Assembly: GCA_003024785.1 (NCBI GenBank)
Contig: PUQB01000392.1
Coordinates: forward strand, 62,001-126,000
Direction: 5' to 3'
DNA: 64,000 nt
From: Selaginella tamariscina
Lineage: Eukaryota; Streptophyta; Lycopodiopsida; Selaginellales; Selaginellaceae
Below are positions 35,910 to 48,000 of the stretch, piece by piece. The position numbers were made by a program, and so were the translations under genes. Position 1 is the stretch's first letter. Each line of letters starts with the position of its first letter. The notes beneath the pieces were generated by a model. That model was given only the letters and a program-made list of their open reading frames with translations, ran no database searches and was not told where the DNA came from.

Positions 35910-36230
35910 AACACACACACACACAACAGGGATTTGTACTTATATGCATATACATAGGATATCTAAGTCACCACACCAACACTCACTTGTACGTATATAC
36001 CTTTATATGATAGTTAAACTTGTTTCTAATTTTAATTTAGCTTAAGCACAGAAGTTAACAGGTGATTTAAAACCAGTGATTAAATCCGTAGTTGAAAAAA
36101 TGCTTCCGAAGTGTTTAATTATTAATCTAGTTACTAATTTATTAATTACTAATCCGTAACATTTTTTTACTACGGCATATATCACTATTTAAACAACTGT
36201 GGCTCGACAAATTGCTCTTCTGTACCTGAG
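35910..36230 (+). pseudogene. Duplicated, interrupted 3' end of the ABC1 kinase gene
   Basis: 35910-36080 matches the kinase's last intron (31360-31500), including ACAACAGGGAT, GATATCTAAGTCACCAC and GCTTAAGCACAG. 36194-36230 matches the start of its last exon (CAACTGTGGCTCGACAAATT). About 110 bp of AT-rich sequence has been inserted between them, and the copy stops after the word CTGTACCTGAG. It cannot encode a protein. Confidence 0.85.
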
Positions 36231-36288
36231 CGTGGGGTCCTGGACTGCTGTGATCCTGGGATATGCGGACAGTGGACAAGGTCTGGAC

Positions 36289-36488
36289 TTGTTTCCTAAT
36301 AAAAAGAATTAATATTGATGATTTAAATTTATATTTAAACTTAATCATTTAAATTAACATTTACATTTAGATTTGATTTTATAATATAAAGTTAATAATG
36401 TATTTAATCATATTTATAATTTAAATAAATAATCCTATTTAAGAAATATAAATTTAAATCATCAATATTAATTCTTTTTATTAGGAAA
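36289..36488. mobile_element. MITE-like element with ~45 bp terminal inverted repeats
   Basis: It starts TGTTTCCTAATAAAAAG and ends CTTTTTATTAGGAAACA; the inverted arms match over about 45 bp around an AT-rich centre. Total length is about 200 bp. I see no clear target duplication. Confidence 0.75.
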
Positions 36489-37238
36489 CAAAATTTTATC
36501 TGTACATGTGACGTCATCAGTAAAATCATTTGTACTAAACTGCTAGCACAGGAAACCAACTTTATAGGCCATATTTATATATATTTTGATATTAAATAAT
36601 ATAACTATATTATCTTATATAATAAATATCTATAATAAATGTTTTATCACGATTATATTAGTTTATGTTGTTTGAAACTATTGTATTTTATTATAAGTTT
36701 CTTTAATAATAACATACAGGCCTGCCTTTCATGTTTTTAAATGATAAGAACATATAATATTACATTTCATTTCATATACCAATTATTTATATTTAAATTC
36801 AAAAAAATTAGAAAATAGCTACATATTATAAAATAAATATTTATAAGTTTGAGTTAAACTGAACATTGGAGGGGATTTTAACTAGTAATTATCTGAAAAT
36901 TTAACACTATTAATAAGCATCCTAAGCTTAAGAGTCTGAACTTTAACTTTGTAGTTAAATGAATATAAACCGAAAGAAAAAAAATTTAAATTCATAAATA
37001 TATATAATATAAATTCTTTTGAACATAAGTTTATATCGTTATATTTATAATAAAACGATGTACGTTTGCACGTGTGTGTATATTGTGTATGAAGTATATT
37101 TACAGCGCCAAAATGGCCCTATATTTTTAATATATCAATATTTGAATAAATATATGATTTAATTTGGAGAGATTGAACCTACGACGTTTACCCGTTAATC
37201 CCTAACCCTATCTCTGTTTTAGGTGAAGAGAAGAGAAG
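36489..37238. other. AT-rich spacer with an inferred promoter end
   Basis: No gene is visible until AACCCTATCTCTG at about 37203-37215, a telo-box-like word just before the exon-like ATG at 37247. Confidence 0.4.
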
Positions 37239-37246
37239 AAAGCGCA

Positions 37247-37289
37247 ATGATGCGCTTGGCCTCAAAGGGAGGCGCGGTGCCGCTTCGGT
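37247..37289 (+). CDS. Possible first coding exon of an unknown gene
   Basis: ATGATGCGCTTGG opens MMRLASKGGAVPLR and ends at the donor GTGAGTG (37290). The peptide is short and basic, like the start of a targeting sequence. A telo-box-like word precedes it. The downstream repeat region could be the rest of this gene. Confidence 0.3.
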
Positions 37290-37419
37290 GAGTGTAATCT
37301 CTCTTGTTGTGCATGCATTATCTTATTTTTCAAGATACTCTCTTCTAAATCTATGATTTTCTGGCAAAAGCCTCATCTTTGGTCTATTTAAGTCGAAAAA
37401 TGCAGTTTCCTGTGCCGTT

Positions 37420-38310
37420 TCATCAGTTTTCAAACTTCTACATGGGTGAATTGAAGAATGATGTTGGTGTATTGAAGAATGTTTTGTCATTTAAAAAAGG
37501 ATGTTTGTCATTTAAAAAAATATGTTAGTCAATTGAAGAAACGTGTTGGTCAAGTTAAACGAGCAAAAGGTTTTTTCAAATGAGATGCAAGTCCGCCACT
37601 TGGTAGTTAACTTTTCTGAAAGAGATATACTAAATAATTTACATTAAAATGTTTGATTGACCTTGTTAAGTTATTTCCCGATAACTCTTGATATTTGCGA
37701 GCTATTACAACTTTTATAAGGTGAACTTTATTATTAATGCATATGTGTGGTGTGTGTGTGATATAGTACATGCAAAATACTTCTACTACATAAGAAACTT
37801 AAGTATTTTAGTTCTATGAGATATTTATTATATACATCGTGTGAGTAATATGGTATACACACGCTATTGCTTTATTTATATATTTCACAATTAAATGTAT
37901 CTCTTTTCTTATTAATGATTTTTTGGTAAGAGCGTGATATGGCCATCTTCATTTGTCAAGAAGACGGTAAATGACCATAAGGTTTGAGAGCTATATTAGA
38001 TTATATTAAAGAAGAAGTTAATTTAATAACAGAGAAAGGCAACATGAGTGTCAAAAAACTAAGGTATATCATAGGGAAAAGGTTAGATCACATATGAGAC
38101 ATGTTGATATTGCTTAAGAATTTTTGAAGTGCACAAGATAGTCAGCATGTTGACATATTACTTTCATGTACTAGTCATGCTATACTTTGCACCATTTTTG
38201 TCGGTAATTCGTTATTTACACAATTCTATATAAATATGTATATATGTACACACACATATATATAGTAAATATATTAATTATATTATATATGTATACATAT
38301 ATTAAACTAT
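37420..38310 (+). repeat. Dispersed gene-like repeat, copy A
   Basis: Matches 59310-60280 in the same order: a KNDVG-type heptad region, ATGAGATGCAAGTCC, an intron-like TG stretch, then ATATTAAAGAAGAAGTTAA and GGCAACATGAGTGTCAAAAA. Frames read YIKEEVNLITEKGNMSVKKL. Copy A has a shorter heptad region and several stops. Confidence 0.65.
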
Positions 38311-39070
38311 ATTATGCAAGTGCAGTTTTCATATTTCAGGAAAAAAAAAAAAAAAAAAAGAAGGAAGTTTAGTGTTTACAAAGAGTTGGAATTTGACATG
38401 AAAGGGAGTAGAAGTGTATATTTTGATGAGGATTCCATCACCATGAGTATCGATATTAGAGAGGTGAAAACTAATTTGAATTATGCAAGTTTAGTAACAT
38501 AACTAGTTGTTCGTATCTCAACTCTTAAATGGGACATGAAGTGTTGCCTTGACAAGGTATTTAAATATAATATATAAATATTAATATAACATTAATAAAT
38601 ATTAATGCGAATTGAGAGATTGTTTCTTGTTGTGTAAATTCTTGAGTAACGACAAATGAAGAAACATGTACGTAATTATTGTGACTGTTTATAGTCTTAT
38701 ATGTTATTGTACACGTTGGTATGTGTATAAATAAGAAAATTATCATAATGAAATGTACATTATACATAACATGTACATATGTAATATATTATATACAATC
38801 TATATGTTCAGTGTACATATATATACATGTACATGCATAGATATATTTATAACAGTGTTTAATTATTTTTTCAGGTTTAATTTATTTGTTTGGGACGACT
38901 TTTTATTCCTAAATAATTAGTAATTTTGAGTGAATGTTGATTGTAAATGTGCAATAAGTTATTAATACTACAGTCATGTATAATTATAACCTTTATTATC
39001 CTATTTAAGTACTAATCCATGTGTATTTGAATATGTTATTTATATATGTGCTTGTATAGTAGAAGTTACC
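38280..39070. repeat. Left arm of a large inverted repeat
   Basis: Reverse-complement match to 39410-40200 with scattered differences. The arm contains an open plus frame at 38314-38502 (FSVYKELEFDMKGSRSVYF). Confidence 0.8.
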
Positions 39071-39133
39071 TACATCTTTTATTAAAAATATATATGTACC
39101 CATGTAGTAGTCCTACTTTTCCATATGTATGCA

Positions 39134-39188
<55 letters not shown>

Positions 39189-39409
39189 GCTACAAAAACA
39201 ACTGTCAAAAATTGAACTCCTAAATACATATAGTAGCAAGATATAGTTATAAGAATATTATTATATACACATTAAAATACTTAACATTTATGCATCTTAA
39301 TTGAGTAGCATATAGATAAATATACATTGCTATGTCAAACTATGTGTAAATATATACATATTTCAAAACATGCATAATAAAGTACTAGTTTAAATTGGAA
39401 ATTGTTGCT
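39071..39409. other. Loop of the inverted repeat, with a TA microsatellite
   Basis: About 340 bp between the arms. A TA run of about 24 units spans about 39136-39183. Confidence 0.7.
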
Positions 39410-40200
39410 TCTAGCTTTTACTATACAAGCACATATATAAATAATTACATATTCAAAATACACACATTAGTACCTTAAATAGGATGCAAATAAGACTATA
39501 ATTATACGTGACTGTAGTATCAATAGCTTACGCATATACAGTCAACGTTCACTCAGATTTACTAATTATTTAGGAACAAAAAGTCGTCCCAGACAAATAA
39601 GTTGAACCTAAAAAAGGTAATTAAACACTATTATAAGTATATCCATACATGTACATGTACATATATGTACACTGAACATATATAGATTGTATATAAACAT
39701 ATTACATATATGTACATATGCATGTACAAATGTACATCTCACTATGATAATTCTTTTATCTATACACATACCAACGTGTACAATTAACATAATAAGACAA
39801 TATGGACAGTCACAATAATTACATACATGTTTCTTCATTTGTCGTTGCTCAAGAATCTACACAACAAGAAAACAATCTCTCAGTTCACATTAATATTTAT
39901 TAATGTATATATTAATATTTATACATTATATTAAATACCTTGTCAAGGCAACACTTCATGTCCCATTTGAGAACTAGATACGAGCAACTAACTGTGTTAT
40001 TGAACTTGCATAATCTAAACTAGTTTTCACCTCTCCAATATCGATATTCATGGTGATTGGAATTTTCATAAAATATACACTTCTACTCCCTTTCACAAAC
40101 TCCAACTCTTTATAAGCACTAAACTTCCCCTTTTTTTTTCTGGAATATAGAAATTGCACTACCTACATAATATAGTTTAAGTATATGTATACATATCTAT
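39410..40200. repeat. Right arm of the large inverted repeat
   Basis: Inverted copy of 38280-39070. On the minus strand, 40159-39974 gives the matching frame FSAYKELEFVKGSRSVYF. The two protein versions differ at several residues but keep the same core. Confidence 0.8.
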
Positions 40201-42870
40201 ATATATAGTATGGTATATTTTATTATATATATGTGTGTGTTAAATATAGTTACATGTAATATAGTTTAAGTACACCATATTACCTCTTTAAAATTCCCTT
40301 TTATATGATACTTCGTACCTTGTGTGTGTCAAAATCGATTATATAATTTATTATGAATTTTAACAAGGTATCTTTAGGATATAATCACTTATTACCAATA
40401 TTGTAAAATTGACAAACATCTTTTTGAATATTTGCTTATATCCTTTGGATCATTAAACAAACCATTTCTTCAAATTTATATACTTTTTGAAGCCTAAACT
40501 ATCTTAGAATTGTGATTGATCGCTCTAATTAGCATCGATTTTAGATTTTCTTGAGGTAAAGAGGATTCTAATTAGTTGCATGTTTAAACATCTCAAGTCT
40601 TTTGTGCCACAATTAAATTGAATTTGTTAGCTTATCTTGTACTACATAATTAAGATATTATATTAAGTAGAATTGTAATGATTTGTTGTGCCCATCATTT
40701 CTTGTCTCTTGTCATGAATGTAATTTTGTAAATAGCTCTTAAAATTCAATACCTCTTTTATGAGATAAGCAATAACCTTTAAAGAAATGCACTCTTAAAT
40801 AATTTCATTATGTGTGCAATGTGAAACTATTTGATTTTTTGAAAGGTTGGACGTTGATATCCTCGTGTGTGTGTCCCACCATAAGAAAACCTAATGACTA
40901 TCTTAAACACACCTTTAGCAATTAGTAAACTTAAAGTAGGCAAATATGAACTAGTTTTTCTTCTTACTTCCATAATTGTCCATCTAAAAGAATAAATTTT
41001 TTATTAATGATGTAAATGATAAACATGGAGTGTCTGAAGTAGAAGCTCCCAACGATGAAGGTTAAATAGAAGTTTTAAGGGTGAAGGTGAAGTAAAAGCT
41101 TCTGACGATGAAGGTAAAGTGGAAGTTTCTGATGATGGAGGTGGGGAATGAATAAAGGATATTGATGTTGTCTTTTGGTTTGCCTTATTCATTTTCTTGT
41201 GAACTTTGAGTGAACCCAGGTCCATTGTTGTTCTTAAGGTCTTTAATATATCTTTTCTTATGATTTTTGAGGTTCACAAAACATTTGGCAAGTGACTTGA
41301 TTGTGAAGTTTGGTCACTTACCATTGTGACAATGAGAAACTGTCATGGTACCATCTCTATGGCCATGTGTCAATATCGTGAATAATGCAATAAGCATCTC
41401 TATCCATGAATTCAAACATATGTAAATCAAAGAACATAATCATCAATATAAATATATAAATATTATGTAATACTTACAATTATGCTATGTATATGTTATA
41501 TATATATATATGTATGCATATATATGTGTGTGTGTGTGTATGCATATACACACACATATATGTCATATCTATATTTTATTTTCATATAATATATTTTCCC
41601 ATTGTTAAAAAGTTCATAGTTGCCATTGACTATTTACTTGGTAATTGTGAGTCGTCATTCATAATTTACCAAGATATAAAGACGATAACTATGAGCATTC
41701 CATTCATAATTGTCATAAATATAAAAGACAAGCAATTGTGAATCGTCAATTTGTAGTTGATCAAGATATAAAGGACGACAATTATAAACGTCTTGCTCAT
41801 AGTTGTCATGGATATATTCTCACTACAAATATATTATCTCATTAAGAAAACACATTTTTAGAGAGAGACAATTAATTTTGTCATATAGGGTGCATATGAT
41901 GGAATTGCAAATGATTATAACAATTGGTAAATTTAGAAATTAAGAAATACAAAGGAACGAAGATAATTTTATAAGATTTGACCTTTTAAATTAAGATTAA
42001 AAGAGTCTTGTGCCTTGCTTTTTTCAACTCTTATTAATGGCAATTCTTAAAATTTTAGGGATTACATTAAAATCCTTAAAATTTTAGGAATTACAATAAT
42101 TAAAATTAAAATTTTAAAAATTTTAGAATTACAATCATTAAAAATAAAATCTTTGAATTTAACATCTTTAAATTTAAATATTGAAATTCATAACTTTATG
42201 TACTTCGTTTAATTTCTTACTTATATATGAGATCCCCATAGTAGTTTAAATAAACTCTAAATTCGATAAAAGGTCAACATTGGCAAAATAATTACAAAGA
42301 GATATTTGATTATATATTCCTATATATATATTAATTATTAAATATTTATAAATTATATTTAAATCAATTATAGATATATATTTATAAATTAATTAAATGA
42401 ATTTGCTTTTTAGACTACGACATGAAGATAGTAGTTTAGATTTAAATGTTTAGGTGGGAATATCAAATTCAATATTATTTAAATATTAAATATATTTAAT
42501 ATTATTTATAATTATAATTTTAGATATATAACTATATAACGAATGTATAATTGTATGGATGCATTATTACATTCATATTTACAAAACTAACTTGTGTGCG
42601 AGTGGTTTGTGCGTAGTTTGATAAAAATAAAATAATTAATATAGATTTGGATTATAAGAAGGAAGATAATAGTTTATATACATTTATGTATGTATATATA
42701 TGTATTTATAATTTATTATTTGTAATTTATAGTTAAAATAATTAATATAATTCCATTAAAAAAATAACTATACCCAAGGATAAAACAAAAGAGTAAACAA
42801 CGAGCAATTTGCATACAATTGGTTTCTACACAAAAATTTAATTAAACCACCTCGAAATTTGTATAATAAT
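40201..42870. other. AT-rich spacer with a two-copy tandem repeat
   Basis: No supported gene. 41641-41723 and 41733-41816 are diverged direct copies (landmarks CAAGATATAAAG and ATAGTTGTCAT or ATAATTGTCAT). TA and TG runs lie at about 41495-41545. Confidence 0.45.
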
Positions 42871-42875
42871 AAAAA

Positions 42876-42895
42876 AACCCTAATTTCTTAGGGTT
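42876..42895. promoter_or_regulatory. Inverted pair of telo-box elements
   Basis: AACCCTAA at 42876-42883 and TTAGGGTT at 42888-42895, separated by TTTC, form a perfect palindrome. A donor-like AAG/GTAATT lies about 110 bp downstream (43001-43010). This could be the promoter and first exon of a gene whose body is lost or broken by the LINE fragment. Confidence 0.45.
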
Positions 42896-43499
42896 AGCTT
42901 GGGGTTGATAGAAGGCAATAGCAGAGGAGTGTTGTTTTCTTGTATTTCTTGTGGATCCTTACAGATTTGTTTAAACATCCACAAAATATTACAGATTGCT
43001 AAGGTAATTTAGTTATTTCTAGCAAATTTGTCATTTTCTTATTAATTTCCATGATTTTTCATTTTAAAGTTGCATCTATGTGCACTTTGTGCATTTCCCG
43101 GCGATCTCTTACATTATCCTATGTAATCTACATTTCCCTGCAATCTGCACTCACCACAGAGCTTCTGTACACGGTGTTGTACGGAAGCCACATGGCTAGC
43201 ATGTAAGCCGCACGGCTTGCATAATATGTTCTAATCGCTCTCGCATTTCTCTTTTTAGAAACTACAAGTTGTCTACTCACAATTTTTTTTAAGTAATTAC
43301 AAGAATTGCTATTAGCATTTCTTGTTTATAAAGAACTGTGCGGCCGACTTGTAGTTTCCAAAATGAAAGCCTTGGTGATTCATTATAGGAGAACCGCAAG
43401 CGGCCAACTCACAATTCTCCCTCATGGAAAAATCATTAGCATATTCATCAAATTATTTCTCAAAGATTAGCGTAAATTAGATGTTCATCTTCATGTTTT

Positions 43500-44450
43500 T
43501 GACATGCCTATTTTGACCATTGAGTTGAGTATAGGAGTCAGTACTTCTTCTAAGAAGCCTGTGTTTACCATCTTGAGGAGTTCCATTGTGATCCATGTGT
43601 GTCAATTGCTTTTTCATTTGACAATCTTTAGATAGCTTTTTGGACTTCCTCTACTCCAAGATTTAGGTTTCTTTTCATTTAACTTTTGGGCCTATACCTA
43701 TCCCGTGGTCATATAGGTGTTGGATATATGCCAGTATGGCATCATGGTCAAGTGTCACTACTTGTTTTCTCTTCATTTTAAATATTTTGGATGGGTTACA
43801 TGGGTTGTACTTTAGCTCATTTGTCATTTGTTTATTGAGGTGTTTCTAACTCTTCTCTGCTTTAGTGACCCTTCTAAAATATTTTTGTGCTTCTATCCAA
43901 CCCTACACTTTCTAGCTATTCGTATCTATATATGTAACTCTTTACATTCTTGATCCCACCAGGGCTTAGATGGTAAACATAAGTATCTTTTATTGTGTTG
44001 TGTGCCCATGATTTGAGTGGATACTCCTTCAATTATTTCCACTAAAGCATTTGCATGTTTGTCTAGGGAGATTATATCTTTAATGCCTATCCATCTCAAT
44101 TCCTAAAATTGTGAGACTCTCTCTTACTTAACCTAAAGCTTAGTGTTGTACATATTTGATTTGTTATTTGTTGCTTTGGTGTTGTGCGTCAAATTAGAGA
44201 TACATGATCTGATCTTTCCTCCTTATCCATGATAAGCATGACATATGCCATTTCCCTATTGTGGGTGTTTTTGGTTGTTTATTATGTACATTTGGATGGC
44301 CTTTTGCAAGACCATATGTCCCTTGTAATGTGAGATATTAGGTTTGTTGTCTTGTGAGGCAGTTGAGATCACCTACCACAATGATCATGTTGGCTTATGC
44401 TCCTCCATGAATGGACTATTAAAGTTTTTGGAAGTGCTCCTCATTGCTGG
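43500..44450 (-). pseudogene. LINE endonuclease remnant
   Basis: The minus strand at about 44400-44200 reads IIVVGDLNCLT and, further on, YGLAKGHPNVHN, resembling the GDFN motif region of the AP-type endonuclease of plant LINEs. The rest is decayed. Confidence 0.5.
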
Positions 44451-45095
44451 TTGGTTAACGGTGGTTTGACCACTGTCAAACTACCAGCTAGCACGGATGA
44501 GCAGCAAGGTCGAACGATTGAGTGGGGAAGGTACAGTGGGTACTAACTGACGATAACGACTATCATGAGGTGCTGGCAGTGGCCCAGATCCAATCGTCCG
44601 GATCAGCTATCAAGATACTCGAGACAACACGCGTGAGGGAGGCACATTAATACTTACCTTCCTGCTTAAATAGTGGGTCGGGTGATGCTAGATCCTAGGT
44701 CCAAGTGACGCTCCCTTACTGATCGGCTGCCTTGTGACTGGGTCCTGCCCTATGGCAATGGGTCGGGGTCCTAGTCCGTCTTCTTCTTTGTATCTTGCTC
44801 TGCCTTCTCTAGGGAAGGGGCCATCTTTGTATCTTGACAAGCAATATATATAGATCTCTTTGTCTACCGTGACTCCCGCTAGAGCTTCCTTTTCTATTTC
44901 CCCCTCCCCCTTCCAAGTTTGGCTACATCCTTCTGAGGAGGTAGCAGAACTGCCCTAAGGGAACTCCTACTCACATGTGCACAGACCCTTGCTGCATTCT
45001 GGTAAAGGCCATCACCGCACCTTCCAACATCTCCTGAGGTAATGGACGACCCACTGGTGCGGACCCCCGGGAACGGGTGTTGGTAACAACATCTT
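44450..45095 (+). mobile_element. 5' LTR of a Ty3/gypsy element
   Basis: It begins about TTAACGGTGGTTTGACC, contains CACGCGTGAGGGAGG and TTAAATAGTGGG, and ends GTTGGTAACAACA. The same family appears at 21850-22440, 34115 and 34531-35340. I find no matching 3' LTR downstream, so the element is truncated at its right side. Confidence 0.6.
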
Positions 45096-48000
45096 GACGA
45101 CCACCGAGACTACATAAGTCACCCCACATTTAACTTGTGGAGTCCCCGACGATCATTTGTGGCAACTACGGAGGGATATTGATTACACATAGATGGAGTT
45201 CACCATAACAAGCAGAGTTGTAGTTCGGAGGAGAGATCGAAGAGTCGGGATTAACTCGTTTAAACAATTAGAGATTAACGAGTACCAGCTGGCTAGGAGG
45301 ATGCATCGAGCTGGCTGAGAGAGGCTAATGGAGGACAGGGAAGTATGCCGAATGCCACAATTGGCCCCAGCCTCCCATGTCTAAGGGAACGACACAAACA
45401 CAACATGGCCGAACCTCCGAAAAGCGAAAACCCGGCATAGCACCATTGAAGTAGGTCACAAGCCACAAAAGAAAGGTATGAAGAACCTCTAGCACGTCTT
45501 GATAGAATCCTAGGTGTAGGAATAAGCAACACCTAGACGGGCAACCTCGCCCGACAATGGCCTACGACACAGAGTGGGACAGATGGCAGGACAATGGAAG
45601 CCTTCCACCCCCTCTTGATGTAGGTGAAAGTGACGGCTACGACGAGCCCCCACACTAGAGAGTTGAACCCATGTTCAAGAGTACCTCCGAGGGAGGAGAC
45701 CTTGCATAGAAGAACTCTAGGAGAGGGAAGGCCTACGCTGGAGGCAAGAAACTCAAGGCGGCGACGTTAGTGCAAGTAGTGACAAGAGACGAGAGCTAGA
45801 GGTTTTATGGCCAACGCTACGAGGGACGCAAGGTAGGAAACCCAGGGCTGTTGTCACCCACTAGGGTAAGGCAGGTGGACTGTGGATACTCATAAAGAAG
45901 GGAGGAAGAGCCTCATCTAGAAGGCCTCCGCAGGGAAGGGCACCGACCATCGATAAAGAAACTTCTACACCAAGAGTTCAACCGGTCGAACAACATAACA
46001 AGTTAGGGTGAGTACCAGGATGGCGGCCCAAGGCTTTGAAAGGCCGGGCTATACATGGGAAGACTACCCATGCAAAGGCAACTAGATGTCAACGAGTTGA
46101 AAGACTAGGAGGAGGTGTCAGTGAGGGGGGCCACAGAGTGGTCACTCTGGGAAAGGGACGATGGGATTCCATCCAAGGACGAGGGAAATCCGCCCGAGCA
46201 AGCGAGACCATACCGACCACGTGAGGGAATTCCACAAAGGCGCACAACAGAACCGTTACAACCACGAGACGAGGGGATACCATCTCAGGGCAAGGAGAAT
46301 CTACCCCGGTAGCAGCGACCATTCCAACACCATGAGGGGATTTTGCAAGGTCGCATGGTTTTGCCAAGCCACCTGCTAGACAAGGGGAAACCATCCAATT
46401 GAGAGATGCCATGCCACCAGCCATCAGGCTGGTCCCGTGAAGGGGGCCTTTGAGGGACAGTTGGGAGGAGCCCATCCTCGTCACCAACCCTCAATCAAAG
46501 GGTGGGTGTGAGGAGGAAAAAGGTACCTATAGGATACCTGGACGTGGACTACAACACGTCCGAAGCAGAGGGTTTAGACTAGAGCACCTCCTAGGCTCAA
46601 CGAGACGCCATGGGAGTCGATTTAGTGACCTTATTAGCCCGTGCACTCAATTGGATGTAGGAGAACATAGTGACAGTGCCCTTACCCGCATTTTGAGGAG
46701 CGAGGGGTGAAAACACCGACAAGCATGTACACAAGTTCGAGTAGGTGTGCGAGTTGAGAAGTGTAAGTGACAACCACAAGAAGTTGAGTGCATTCACATG
46801 CACTCTAGACAAGACACATGCCTGGTGGATGTGATTTCACGAGGCAAACGAAGGAGCTCGCTGGGAGACCCACAAAGGGTGTTTCTAGACACCTTCCAAG
46901 AGGGAAGAACGAGGAGGAGGTAATTCATAAGCTAACTAACTTGAAACAAAAAGCGGGAGAGTCGGTCGACGAATATATGGTCCGCATGCTGGGGTTACAT
47001 CGCCCGGCTAAAGGATTCCCTCGTTAACCTATTCAAGAAAATGTGGCACCAAAAGGGATTATGATTGAAGATCCACAAGTGAATCGGGTTGGACGATGAC
47101 CGAATGTTCGACAAGTTTACTCAAGAAGGCGGCAAGCCAGAAAGCCGAGAGACGCCAAGAGAGAAAGGTGCAATACAAATCAGATGTTGAGGGGGCGAAC
47201 AGCCACCACGGACGAAGAGAACTTATTGAACACCCCAAGGCCCGCCAGAAAGGAGCGGCGATTGGAAGCTAGAGAGCATGTGCAATCACACCGAGGGGAG
47301 GCCCACAAGGAGGCAGTGCAAAAGGAGGCCTAACCGCCACCCTCGTCCAACTAGGGTACATCGTGCATGGGGACAAGTATTGCAAGTTTGTGATGTCCGT
47401 GGATCCACAACATGGACGATTGTTACTGGTTGATCGAGTGGAGGTTCACCGAAGTGGTATCCTAGTAGTCGCCTTGGCTATATAACGAGAGGACGCAGAC
47501 AACTAGAGGGACCAACTGCATAGGACGCGCAATGGCCAGCCCTGTCGTAGGTTGCGATCAGGGGACCAAAATGGAGGTCACACTCCTGAAAGCGACAACC
47601 ATATTTGACAGAGGTACGACGACATGGACAGATGACCGGAACACCGAGAGATGATCTGCATTTGGGGTAGCAGGACCACCCACTGTACCGATGCTCCTAG
47701 ATCTTGATGCTCAAAACTCATGCTAGAAGCACATGTGCTAGGGCCCACAAGGGTAGCTAAAGGACCAATCCTGGCTCCCACAAACACCCACAGAACCAAA
47801 GCCAACCATGTAGGAAATGTCACCACTAGAGCTGCGATGTGAGGCAATCAACTTGACATATAGGACCACCGGTAGACCTCGAGGAGGAAGACGACGAGGA
47901 ATTCAGTGAGGAGGAAGTGGCAGCAGAACTTGTGGAACTAGGACAATGGGAGTAGAGGTTCGCCAAAGTGAGGCCGTTGCAGAGCAAGTGAGACTTGCAC

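Noticed and set aside
45293..46812. Several 60-130 codon frames on both strands
   Set aside because: They fall in the decayed gag region of the gypsy element and conflict with the plus-strand order of gag-pol pieces.
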